In this document: piece by piece, positions 17,055-26,223 of the stretch
Layout of the letters: every line of letters begins with the position of its first letter
Numbering within the stretch: the first letter of the stretch is position 1
Assembly (NCBI GenBank): GCA_964498785.1
Contig: CAZCJL010000012.1
Span: forward strand, 1-64,000
Source of the DNA: Mariaggregatimicrobium sp964498785
Lineage (GTDB): Bacteria > Zhuqueibacterota > Zhuqueibacteria > Thermofontimicrobiales > Thiofontviventaceae
Direction: 5' to 3'
Length of the DNA: 64,000 bases
Translations under genes and position numbers: made by a program
The notes under the pieces: generated by a model
Told to the model about the DNA's origin: nothing
The model's database searches: none
The model's input: only the letters and a program-made list of their open reading frames with translations

Positions 17055-18387
17055 ACGTGAGAAAAACAGCATATTAGTTGTTGACGATGCATTGGCAACG
17101 CTGGAGGTTTTACAGCGAAATTTGACTTCCAAACAATATAAAGTTTTTACAGCGTCCGGTGTGGATGAAGCAATTCGAGTATTAAATGAAGCTCCAATCG
17201 ATCTTGTGATAACGGACTTGAAAATGCCTGGCGCCAGCGGACTGGATTTAGTACGTTTTGTGCGCCAAAATTTTAAAGATACGGAAGTTATGATGATCAC
17301 CGGCTATGCCTCAGTTAATAGCGCGGTAAAGGCAGTGAAAAGCGGGGCTGAGGAATATCTTTGCAAGCCATTTACTGATGAGGAATTATTTACTGCCGTT
17401 CGTCGTGTACTTGAGAAACTGCATCGACGCCGAAAAAGAAATAGTCGATCCCCAAAATCATTAAAAACACCAACGGACCTCATCGGCGAGTCGGACGCCA
17501 TGAAAACGATTTATAAAACAATATCAAAAGCTGCCGCAACCAAAGCCACTGTTTTGATATATGGCGAAAGCGGCACTGGAAAAGAATTAGTGGCACGTGC
17601 AATTCATTACAACAGCAATCGTGCATCCGCTCCGTTTATTCCGGTCAATTGTGGTGGAATCCCCGAAGGACTACTGGAGAGTGAACTGTTTGGCTATGTA
17701 AAAGGTGCGTTTACTGGCGCAACAGAATCGCGCGCTGGCTTTTTCCAAACCGCGGATGGCGGATCAATTTTTTTGGATGAAATTAGCGAAACCAGCCTTG
17801 CAATGCAGGTGAAATTATTGCGAGTACTGCAGGATAAAGAAGTATGTATGGTTGGCGCCAATCGCACAAGAAAGGTGGACGTACGCATTGTCGCTGCAAC
17901 AAATAAAAACTTGCTCCAGTTGATTGAAAAGAATAAATTCAGGGAGGACCTGTTTTTTCGCCTTAATGTCATTACAATTGATATTCCGCCGCTGCGGGAA
18001 CGTGGCGACGATATTTTGCTGTTAGCCCATCATTTTGCCGCAAAATACGCAGAGGAAATGGGCAAACCGTCGCTTTCCTTTTCTGATGAAGCGTTACAAC
18101 TGTTGCGAGAATATCATTGGGCTGGCAATGTTCGGGAATTGGAAAATGTAATTCAGCGATTGGTAGTTATGACTGAAGGTAGTATTATCGATGTACCCGA
18201 TCTTCCGTCACTGATGCGTTTTAAAGCGCTGCGCGGTTCCGGATTGAACCGGACGCTGGCAGAAGTAGAGGCCGAATATATCCGCACCGTGCTGGAGTCG
18301 GTTGATGGAAATAAAACCAGAGCCGCCGAAATTTTAGGAATTGACCGCAAAACTCTGCGCAGCAAATTAAGGCGATATTCCATTTAA
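17044..18387 (+). CDS. NtrC-family sigma-54 response regulator
   Basis: The 447-residue activator has a receiver with phospho-acceptor Asp58 (DLVITDLKMPG). An AAA+ domain follows, with Walker A GESGTGKE (174-181), sigma-54 contact loop GAFTGA (221-226) and Walker B IFLDEI. The C-terminus is a Fis-type helix-turn-helix (NKTRAAEILGIDRKTLRSKL). AAGGAGCACCAGGAAA precedes the ATG inside the kinase gene. Its targets are not evident. It is convergent with the hybrid kinase gene 18 bp away, with no terminator between. Confidence 0.95.
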   Translation: MAIEREKNSILVVDDALATLEVLQRNLTSKQYKVFTASGVDEAIRVLNEAPIDLVITDLKMPGASGLDLVRFVRQNFKDTEVMMITGYASVNSAVKAVKSGAEEYLCKPFTDEELFTAVRRVLEKLHRRRKRNSRSPKSLKTPTDLIGESDAMKTIYKTISKAAATKATVLIYGESGTGKELVARAIHYNSNRASAPFIPVNCGGIPEGLLESELFGYVKGAFTGATESRAGFFQTADGGSIFLDEISETSLAMQVKLLRVLQDKEVCMVGANRTRKVDVRIVAATNKNLLQLIEKNKFREDLFFRLNVITIDIPPLRERGDDILLLAHHFAAKYAEEMGKPSLSFSDEALQLLREYHWAGNVRELENVIQRLVVMTEGSIIDVPDLPSLMRFKALRGSGLNRTLAEVEAEYIRTVLESVDGNKTRAAEILGIDRKTLRSKLRRYSI

Positions 18388-18405
18388 ATGATTTTAATCC
18401 GCATG

Positions 18406-21400
18406 TTATTGCGCTAAAACCTGGCGTATAACCGCCGCCAATTCCTTAATAGTAAGCGGCTTTCCAATAACTCGTTTAATTCCATAATGTTTTATTATGT
18501 CACCAGTCAGGCTCTCCCCATAACCGGTCATTAAAATAATTGGTAAATCCGGCTGTATTTTATTGAGCTGTTTTGATAAATCTAAACCTGTCATTATTGG
18601 CATGGTCAGGTCAGTAATGACCAGATCATACTTAGTTGATTTTTTCCTGAATGCTTTTAATGCATCTATACTACTATATTTCACATCTACAGAGTAGTTC
18701 AGTCGTTCTAATGACTTTTTCAATACCCTGCAAACTGCTGGTTCGTCATCAACCACTAAAATTAATTCATGACCGCCCAGAATTTTGTTAATTTCGGAAG
18801 ACTCGGCTTCTGTTTGCGCCTTTGTAATGGGAAAATATATATCAAACGTTGAACCAGTGCCTGGTTCACTTGACACAATAATATCACCATTGTGACTACG
18901 AACGATTCCGTGAACTACCGACAAGCCGAGGCCTGTGCCTTTATCCACTGTTTTAGTGGTAAAGAACGGTTCGAATATTCGATCCAGGGTGGTTTCGTCC
19001 ATGCCAATGCCGGTATCATTCACTCGCAATCGGATGTATTCTGTAGGAGATAAATTTGGGCGGACTTTAGCAGTGGTAGCGTTAATCCGAATCTGACTCA
19101 GTTCAATAGTAAGCGTACCACCTGTTTTTTCCATTGCATGAAAACCATTGGTGCATAAGTTTATAATAACCTGGTGAATTTGTCCCGGGTCTGCAAGTAC
19201 TCTATCGCATGATTCGTCAATGTGTTGTCGAATTTCAATTGTTGCAGGAATGGATGGGCGCAGCAATTTCAGCGCTTCGCTGATTATCAAATGCAGCTTT
19301 ATCGGTTTGTGCTCTCTTTCAATGTGCTGGCTAAAAGTTAAAATTTGGGATACTAATTCTTTTGCCCGAATGGCTCCTTTCAGGATCTCCTGCAAATCAC
19401 TAAATAATGGTGCAGTCCGCGGAAGCCCAGTAAGAGCCATATCTGTATAGCCGATAATTGGCGTCAGGATATTGTTAAAATCATGTGCGATACCACCTGC
19501 CAGGGTACCGATTGTTTCCAGTTTTTGTGCCTGACGAAGCTGCTTCTTTAGTTTTTCTCTTTCCTTTTCTGCCTGCCTCTGTTTCGTAATGTCATAAATA
19601 ATACCTTTGAAATGTGTGATGTGATTGTCATCGTCTTTAACAATATAGGTCCAGTCAGCAATGATTTTTTCCGTACCATCCTTTGTTACAATCCGATATG
19701 GCTTGTGTTCAAACTCGGCAAGACCCATTTCATAGCTATATTTATTAACTTCCGCTGAAACACGGTCCAAATCGGCGGGATGAACAAACTTCGCGTAATA
19801 CACATTTTCGGACATTAATTCTTCAGCAGAATATCCAAGCAGGTTTTCTGCATTACTCGAGACATATTCGATAGGCCAACCATCCGAATTTTTCCAGGTA
19901 AATGCAACGACGTGACTTCTATTTATGATTGTATTTGCCTCCTTGAGTTGCTCCTGCACATGTTTTAAGTCAGTAATATTTGTAGCAAGCGTTATCACAA
20001 AAATTACATTTCCGTTCGAATCTTTAATTGGTTCAGAATTAATAATAAAATGATGGATACCTTCGGGTAATTCCACAGCAATATTTCTGCGAAGTCCTTT
20101 TTGGGTTGTAATAATTTTGTTCAGCGAGGCCAAAAAATCATTAGCAATATGTTCGGGAAATAATTGAGATAAATTTTTTCCGATCAAATTTTTGACACTG
20201 TTACCAAGCAGTTTGGCTGCAACCGGGTTTAAAAGAACCACTTTTCCATTTGTATCAACCATATAGATTGCATCGGCGCTGTTTTCAACGATGCTGCGAT
20301 ACATTTCTTCACTGCGCTGTAGTGCTTTTTCTGCCTGTTGGCGTTTGTTTTCATTATCCATATCATGTAACGCCAGAGAGACGTCATTCGCCATTTCTTC
20401 GATGAGTTTTTTTTCATCACCATTTATTGATGATGCTTTTAATACTGAGATAGAAAATAGTCCATAGTTTTTATTTCCATGTTTTAAACATGTGGTATAT
20501 GTCGTTTTATCGACATCTTCTGAATATAAAGGACAGGTATCACACAATGATTCAATGTCTCTTATAACGACTACATCATCATGCTGAAGCGCTTTTTCCA
20601 TACACCCACTAAATCGACCCTTTTTCAGTTGCTGTGTGAATAGCTCAAAATTTTGATCAAAACCAGATTTTGCACAATCGATAACGCGTTGCTTATCATC
20701 AAGCAAAACAATCCAGGCGCTTCGGTAGCGGTTCGTTTTATTTAATTCTTCACATACTTTGTTGATAAGATTTGTAGAGTTTTTTTCCTGAACAATTAAC
20801 TGATTAATATTACAAATCGCACTAAGTACCTGATTTAAATGGTCAATCTTAATTTCCGCTTTCTTGCGTTCAGTGATGTCCTGATCTGTACCAAACGCAC
20901 GAATGAGATTTCCTTTTGCATCCCGCTCAAAATGATAATGCGCCTGAACATAATGAATTTGACCATCGTCCTTTTGAATTCTATATTCATCAAAAACGTC
21001 GGCCTTTTGACTATTCAGAGAATTTTGAAAAGTCAGTTGATGACGCTCCCTGTCATCCGTATGGACGTAATTTAAATGGGTATCAAATCCTGGCTGAACC
21101 GAATGCGGGAGTCCATGGATTTCATATTCATAATCAGACCACCATGTGATATGGGAAATAAAATCATGGTGCCAATAACCGATCCTCCCGACCTGCTCTG
21201 CCTCATTTAATCGTTTTAGTGATTGTTGTAATTGCATTTCTGCTTTCTGGCGCTGTAACACACTGGAAACCTGTCCGATAAAGGTTTCAACGAATTCCTT
21301 TTTCTCAATGTCCTTACCTTCCCGTGTAATAATGAGAGCATTTCCATAAACCACACCTCGCCAGGAAAAACCCATTCCATAAATTAAATGAATTCGAAGC

Positions 21401-21906
21401 AATTTATCTAAAACATCACCGGTCTTTGGGGGGATCTTTCCGGCAGAAAGCTCAGAAATCCCTTTTGGACCTGTTACAAGTCGTTGTTGCAATAACTGCT
21501 TTCTGCCTGCCTCATCAATGCGAAACTTCATCGCTCGCGGGTCGCGTCCTATTAATTTAGTCGCTTTATTCAACATCCATTTCGATGCGACTATCGACTG
21601 GATTTGTGATTCTTCTGTCTCATTATTATAAGAATTTACAATTATAATTGATTCGGGTACGATTTCGGACATTTTTTTTGCAATATAGTGATAAATTTTA
21701 TCATCATCTGACAGGTCTAAAAGCTCGGTAATGCACTTAAGCAAAAATCGCTGATCCTGTAATAATCTATTCAGTTCTGTGTCAGGCAGATTGTGGTTCT
21801 TTTGAGATTTTTCTAACAACGCGACGCGTTTGCGCAATTCTTCTAATTCAGAATTAGCATCAGGCTTTAATTTTCCGGAAAGTTTTTTTATCAATCTCAA
21901 TGGCAA
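18406..21906 (-). CDS. Multi-PAS/GAF hybrid histidine kinase
   Basis: The 1166-residue soluble hybrid kinase has, in order: a coiled coil (5-45), a GAF-like region (50-225), a PAS domain (about 240-345), and a Cys-rich GAF domain (350-515, with CDTCPL and TTCLKHG). Two PAS domains follow (520-650 and 660-775). The kinase core has phospho-His808 (GGIAHDFNNILTP) and G2 GTGLGLSVVHG. A C-terminal receiver has Asp1099 (DLVITDLTMP). There is no membrane segment. The Cys-x2-Cys-Pro GAF variant is a recognised type in multi-sensor kinases and may bind metal or respond to redox state. No ATG is near the N-terminus; TTG codons at 21906, 21900 or 21894 are the likely starts, so the exact start is uncertain. 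It follows the carboxypeptidase gene by 78 bp on the same strand. Confidence 0.88.
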   Translation of the reverse strand: MPLRLIKKLSGKLKPDANSELEELRKRVALLEKSQKNHNLPDTELNRLLQDQRFLLKCITELLDLSDDDKIYHYIAKKMSEIVPESIIIVNSYNNETEESQIQSIVASKWMLNKATKLIGRDPRAMKFRIDEAGRKQLLQQRLVTGPKGISELSAGKIPPKTGDVLDKLLRIHLIYGMGFSWRGVVYGNALIITREGKDIEKKEFVETFIGQVSSVLQRQKAEMQLQQSLKRLNEAEQVGRIGYWHHDFISHITWWSDYEYEIHGLPHSVQPGFDTHLNYVHTDDRERHQLTFQNSLNSQKADVFDEYRIQKDDGQIHYVQAHYHFERDAKGNLIRAFGTDQDITERKKAEIKIDHLNQVLSAICNINQLIVQEKNSTNLINKVCEELNKTNRYRSAWIVLLDDKQRVIDCAKSGFDQNFELFTQQLKKGRFSGCMEKALQHDDVVVIRDIESLCDTCPLYSEDVDKTTYTTCLKHGNKNYGLFSISVLKASSINGDEKKLIEEMANDVSLALHDMDNENKRQQAEKALQRSEEMYRSIVENSADAIYMVDTNGKVVLLNPVAAKLLGNSVKNLIGKNLSQLFPEHIANDFLASLNKIITTQKGLRRNIAVELPEGIHHFIINSEPIKDSNGNVIFVITLATNITDLKHVQEQLKEANTIINRSHVVAFTWKNSDGWPIEYVSSNAENLLGYSAEELMSENVYYAKFVHPADLDRVSAEVNKYSYEMGLAEFEHKPYRIVTKDGTEKIIADWTYIVKDDDNHITHFKGIIYDITKQRQAEKEREKLKKQLRQAQKLETIGTLAGGIAHDFNNILTPIIGYTDMALTGLPRTAPLFSDLQEILKGAIRAKELVSQILTFSQHIEREHKPIKLHLIISEALKLLRPSIPATIEIRQHIDESCDRVLADPGQIHQVIINLCTNGFHAMEKTGGTLTIELSQIRINATTAKVRPNLSPTEYIRLRVNDTGIGMDETTLDRIFEPFFTTKTVDKGTGLGLSVVHGIVRSHNGDIIVSSEPGTGSTFDIYFPITKAQTEAESSEINKILGGHELILVVDDEPAVCRVLKKSLERLNYSVDVKYSSIDALKAFRKKSTKYDLVITDLTMPIMTGLDLSKQLNKIQPDLPIILMTGYGESLTGDIIKHYGIKRVIGKPLTIKELAAVIRQVLAQ

Positions 21907-21984
21907 TACCTATTCATAAAATTGGATTGAAATATGATGTTATTTTTTATAAGCACCAAAAAATTTGCTTCACATGCTTACTTA

Positions 21985-24783
21985 TTAAAAATCCACGGAA
22001 ACGTGTGTGCCCAATCCGGGACCTAATAACACTGCGTTTAGAAACAGGCGGGCGGTACCGTGAAAATAGGCACGGAAAAAGGGCTCTCCGGCAAACAAAA
22101 TCATCTGTCCGTTTCCAAAAGCCTCACGGGTTACGTACGCTGATTCAGCCCAACGCTGCCGTGCTTCTGGCCAAACCAGGCCGGATAACCGGATGTTTGC
22201 CGCGTCTGCAAATCGGCCAATCGTTTGTGCTGGTTTTTTGGATAAAAATGCATAAGATGTATAAAGGGGCGCAGGTACACTTTTGCCTTCTCCAAAGCTC
22301 AGCCAATGTTCGTCATTCAAGCGGACATTCAGGATTGCTCCTCGCAGCGAAAACAGGCGTTGTCTTTCATCACGTTGTTTTAATGCACTGATATCTTTCG
22401 GCTTTTCCGGAGTGCTGGTCATTTCTGTCGTCGATAGTGGTTCGCTCCAGTCCCAAATGAAGACACTATCTACCCGTGTTTTGCCAGCTTGTTGTTCTTC
22501 TTTAGCGGCCTGTTTATATATATCAAGTTGTGCCAACGCCTGACGCCGAAGTTGAACCCGACTGATACCGGATGAACTGTCAGCCATAAACGCGGCTGCA
22601 TTGCCAATGGCTATCAACGTGCCGCCATGCCCAACCCAGGTCTTGATTTTTTGTAGTTCTTTTTTGTTTAAAATAGCGTTATATCTTTCCATTCCTCCCC
22701 AGGTAGAAGGTAAAACGAGAACATTGTATTTGCGCAAATCGGTTCGTGAAAAATTGGCATGATTCAGAATTGTGTGTTTTAAACCGATTTTCTTATCAAG
22801 GAGAAACCAGAGTGAACCAAAACTGTTGGTGCTGATTCCTTCACCTGCCAGGATTGCGATTTTTGGCATTTCAAGCAAATGAAATTTACGTGCTCCTAAA
22901 TCTGGTCCCTCAGTGCTCAAAGCTGAATTTAATCCATAAATCATTATTCCGGCGGCAGCAGCAATTTTTTCCAAATTATCCGAAAGTGAGTTCGGATTTT
23001 CCTGTTTCCGCAGCAATAAACTACCTCGCTTGAATTGATAGCCATCTATTTTAAATGGCTCTTCAGCACAGCGAACTTTATAACCGAGTTCGAAAAGGTT
23101 TAACAAAACCTCTAAAATGCAGTCATCAGCATTGTTAATTGCAAAACCATAGTCAGGCGTTGGATTTATGAGTATTCCTGGCGAGGTAGGAGATACTTCA
23201 ATTGGCCGGGATTTAACAGCCAATTTTTCATTGACTTCATAAATAGAAACATTATAAGCCAGTGGCAAAGACCACGCGCTCACTTCGTACATTCGCGTGC
23301 CTTTGCCTTTTTCCAGATATTCCCGTTCAGTCTTCAGAAAATCCGTTGTCATCCGGGTATCAAAATCAAGAATCGTGTGCGCCAGTCGTCCCGCGGGCTG
23401 AGCCAGGTCAATGATATACGCATCTTTGTGGATAATTTTTGAGGAATAGGTGTTGCCCCAAAAATCATGAGATTGCTTTAATTTGAAGTTTTCCGTCGCA
23501 ACGCGAACCTCAATTCCCTGTTGCTGTAAAACGTTTACCAGTGCGAACGCCCGACTCGGATTATTGCCGGGTTCAATAATGTATGCTTTAACCGATGAAT
23601 TTTTAGCAGAGATTGCTTCTTGTTTAAATGCATAGAAATCACGTAAAATTGCTTCCCGGTTATCCACTGCTGTGCGGATGTTTGCCATGGAACTGGTGAA
23701 TTGATGATGAACTGCTTCCTGAAAGCTCAGAAATATCCCTTCCGGGCGCTTCACTTTTGTTCCCGCAGTCCGTGCCTGTTCATACAATATGGCAATTGCC
23801 CCATGATAATAAGGCCAGCTACTGCCATATCCGGGATACCATTCTTCCAGCCATTCTCTGGTATAATAGCTCCAACCGTATTGATCAAACGCTTTTGCCT
23901 GATCTTTTGCAAATATCGCCCACCATTTTTTAATGTTAGGATGAACAAACGGATTAATCGGTTCCCGCGGAGGATTAAAAAGATAGGTATCGTAAGAACC
24001 CATTTCATGGGCGTCAACGACAAGTTGAGGATTCCATCCGGTAATTGCCTTTACGCGCGCTCTCGTCTCCGGTTGAGTTAGCAGAAACCAATCCCGGTTG
24101 AGATCAAACAAATAATGATTGGTCCGTCCCCCGGGCCACATTCCCTGATGATAGATGCTCTGCACGTCGGACGTTGCAACCGCACCGCTCCACTGTTGCA
24201 ATTGCGCCAGCGTGCGAGCCCGACCGTCCGGATTTTCATTGGGATCGATACCCACGATTGCGTGTTCTCGAATTTTTACAGTGATTGAATCTATTCCAGC
24301 TACGAGTTGATAGGCTAGTTGTAATGAGGCGTCTGCGCCTGATAGTTCATTACCATGGATCGAGTACATCATCCATGCGATAATCGGAGAGGAAGAGATC
24401 AATTCATTCGCTTCTTTGGATGGGCTTACAAGGCGGGGGTCTGCAAGTTTAGCAACATTTTTTTTGATTTTGTCTAATTGAGCCATGTTTTCTTCGGTAC
24501 TCACAATAAGATAATAAAGAGGGCGACCTTCGTGAGTCATCCCGGATTTAAACAGTTGGGCTCGGTCCGAAGATTTTGCCAGTAGTTGAAAATAAGTGAC
24601 AATCTGGGAATTCGTGGCTGGTTGGTTTCCAGGTTCAAATCCGAGGATTTCCTGGGGCGTGGGAATACCTGGTTCGTAGATTCCTCTCGGATAAAATTTA
24701 TATGCTTCATCTTTAGAGAAGCCGCCAGTTGCTGCAAAGAAAAGTAAACAAAATAAAAAAGATTTTTTCGTTAATACCTTCAT
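21985..24783 (-). CDS. Secreted M14-family zinc carboxypeptidase
   Basis: The 932-residue protein has a signal peptide (1-23, FLFCLLFFAATGGFSK). Residues 60-400 form an M14 metallopeptidase domain: zinc ligands His143 and Glu146 in SIHGNELSGAD, the NPDGR substrate-binding stretch, LNRDWF, and the third zinc His in VVDAHEMGSYD. The remaining 500 residues hold a glutamine-amidotransferase-like/beta-rich region (IAILAGEG, VLVLPSTWGGM, GGTLIAIGNAAAF). This architecture is typical of large secreted peptidases in FCB bacteria. The ATG at 24783 is preceded by AAGGAGA, favouring it over a longer frame beginning at 24807. Its role is presumably peptide scavenging. Confidence 0.9.
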   Translation of the reverse strand: MKVLTKKSFLFCLLFFAATGGFSKDEAYKFYPRGIYEPGIPTPQEILGFEPGNQPATNSQIVTYFQLLAKSSDRAQLFKSGMTHEGRPLYYLIVSTEENMAQLDKIKKNVAKLADPRLVSPSKEANELISSSPIIAWMMYSIHGNELSGADASLQLAYQLVAGIDSITVKIREHAIVGIDPNENPDGRARTLAQLQQWSGAVATSDVQSIYHQGMWPGGRTNHYLFDLNRDWFLLTQPETRARVKAITGWNPQLVVDAHEMGSYDTYLFNPPREPINPFVHPNIKKWWAIFAKDQAKAFDQYGWSYYTREWLEEWYPGYGSSWPYYHGAIAILYEQARTAGTKVKRPEGIFLSFQEAVHHQFTSSMANIRTAVDNREAILRDFYAFKQEAISAKNSSVKAYIIEPGNNPSRAFALVNVLQQQGIEVRVATENFKLKQSHDFWGNTYSSKIIHKDAYIIDLAQPAGRLAHTILDFDTRMTTDFLKTEREYLEKGKGTRMYEVSAWSLPLAYNVSIYEVNEKLAVKSRPIEVSPTSPGILINPTPDYGFAINNADDCILEVLLNLFELGYKVRCAEEPFKIDGYQFKRGSLLLRKQENPNSLSDNLEKIAAAAGIMIYGLNSALSTEGPDLGARKFHLLEMPKIAILAGEGISTNSFGSLWFLLDKKIGLKHTILNHANFSRTDLRKYNVLVLPSTWGGMERYNAILNKKELQKIKTWVGHGGTLIAIGNAAAFMADSSSGISRVQLRRQALAQLDIYKQAAKEEQQAGKTRVDSVFIWDWSEPLSTTEMTSTPEKPKDISALKQRDERQRLFSLRGAILNVRLNDEHWLSFGEGKSVPAPLYTSYAFLSKKPAQTIGRFADAANIRLSGLVWPEARQRWAESAYVTREAFGNGQMILFAGEPFFRAYFHGTARLFLNAVLLGPGLGTHVSVDF

Positions 24784-24863
24784 TAAATATTCTCCTTGTA
24801 TTTTCAATTAGAAAATCGTTTAGAAATTGGAGTTATAAAAAAAGTTGCAGTGGACCACATAAA

Positions 24864-24881
24864 CAGCTTGTATGCAAGCTG
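24864..24881. promoter_or_regulatory. Perfect 7-bp dyad upstream of the M14 gene
   Basis: CAGCTTG and CAAGCTG flank a TATG loop, about 80 bp upstream of the carboxypeptidase start. It could be an operator or a small hairpin in the leader. Nothing else supports a function. Confidence 0.3.
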
Positions 24882-25031
24882 CCCTCGCGAAGGTTTTCAA
24901 AAATGAAACAGCATGTATTGCGATGTAATTCTTTGTGATCATCTCCGTATTGTATATCAATCAAATAAATTTAGATTGAATTAGCGATAACGTTAGATTA
25001 TTTTGTTTCAGTGAATATTTTGCAAATCATA

Positions 25032-25904
25032 TCATCGTTTAAAAAGAAATTCGCCCATAAACCGGTCCGGAAAGCGATTGTCCAAATAATGTACATGATA
25101 TAATCGCATAATCAATCCGGGTGATTTTCGGATCTCATAGCGGGTTGTCAGGATAGATGCATCCCGATTGTAGCTGAACGCAAAATATCCGATTTTCGTA
25201 CGAAACAATGGTGTATACAATTTATATCGATCTGTCTGAGAATAATTGAACCCGATTTTCTGGTTAAACCAAACTGTATAACTATCACTGACATATCGAT
25301 CTGTTTTATGATGTGAATAATAAAAACGATATTTCGGAATATTCAATCCGTATCCGTGCATATTGTATCCATAATAATAATTCAATCGGAAAAATCCATA
25401 CGATTTGTTTAGATAGATTTTATCAAGTTTCCACCGTAAAAAATGAATCCGGTTTCTGGCGAGCTGTCTGTTTGTGAGCACAGATAGATAATTTACTGCG
25501 CCTCCTGTCATAGCAGTGCCGATCATCAGTGTCTGTTTCTTTGGGGAAAACTCCTGACTGATATCATATAATTCATCAATTGATTCGTATCCACGAACCG
25601 AGCGATAATCAACAAACCGAAACAGACGTCGTAAATCATAAATGAAACGGTAAACATCTTTAAAATAAGAATTCATCGGATGATATTGCTGTGTACTGCT
25701 ATAACCGAAATCATACTGTGAAATCAGGCTGTCAAATTGTGACTGCTGTCTCTGGTTGATGACACTGTCGGTCATAGCTGTTGTTGTGTCCCGGGAACTG
25801 TCGATATTTTCTGCGGCAAAAGAATGGTGCATGCCATTTGTCGCAAGAAAAAAAATGATTATTAAAATGACATTTATTCGATAAATTGAGAGTAGAGTTT
25901 TCAT
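25032..25904 (-). CDS. Tyr-rich secreted envelope protein of unknown function
   Basis: The 290-residue product has an N-terminal signal segment (VILIIIFFLATNGMHHSFAA). A polar Ser/Thr/Gln-rich stretch follows to about 75. From 150 on it is rich in alternating Tyr, Phe and Arg (FFRLNYYYGYNMHGYG), suggesting amphipathic beta strands and an outer-membrane or periplasmic location. I recognise no family. It is followed after about 250 bp by the M14 peptidase gene on the same strand. The alternating pattern fits a small barrel, but the C-terminus (FLFKR) is not a classical barrel-assembly signal. Confidence 0.75.
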   Translation of the reverse strand: MKTLLSIYRINVILIIIFFLATNGMHHSFAAENIDSSRDTTTAMTDSVINQRQQSQFDSLISQYDFGYSSTQQYHPMNSYFKDVYRFIYDLRRLFRFVDYRSVRGYESIDELYDISQEFSPKKQTLMIGTAMTGGAVNYLSVLTNRQLARNRIHFLRWKLDKIYLNKSYGFFRLNYYYGYNMHGYGLNIPKYRFYYSHHKTDRYVSDSYTVWFNQKIGFNYSQTDRYKLYTPLFRTKIGYFAFSYNRDASILTTRYEIRKSPGLIMRLYHVHYLDNRFPDRFMGEFLFKR

Positions 25905-25995
25905 AACGAAAATGTAATAGTGATATATTCATATATAACATATCACTTTTTCGATGAAATTTCAATCATCTTTTATCGAATAATTCCCGGGCGTA

Positions 25996-26181
25996 TTACG
26001 AAAATAAAAATATCGAATAAATGATGGATTTAAAATAATATCTACCCTTTTCTCTGAATTGAAAGTATTTAGAATTTAACGGGTGCAATTTTATGGGATC
26101 ATACTGTTTGCGAATATTTTTTTGCGAGCAAGCGAAAGTTAAACCTAAAAAGCTTATGAATAATAAAAAATTTATCTTCAT
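25996..26181 (-). CDS. Small putative lipoprotein
   Basis: The frame encodes 61 residues with a short basic start, a hydrophobic stretch and a lipobox-like LTFAC followed by SQKN, as for signal peptidase II processing. The mature part would be only about 43 residues, is Lys/Tyr-rich and ends in a second hydrophobic patch. The ATG is at 26181, 42 bp after the RlmI-like gene in the direction of transcription. No homologue is recognised. It could be a small envelope peptide or a chance frame. Confidence 0.4.
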   Translation of the reverse strand: MKINFLLFISFLGLTFACSQKNIRKQYDPIKLHPLNSKYFQFREKGRYYFKSIIYSIFLFS

Positions 26182-26223
26182 AATAGATGTCTCTAATTTT
26201 TAAATTCAATTAAAAAAGACTTA

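Noticed and set aside
21900..22391. 163-codon plus-strand frame overlapping the M14 and hybrid kinase genes
   Set aside because: It is antisense to the conserved C-terminus of the peptidase and spans two genes; nothing in it resembles a protein family.
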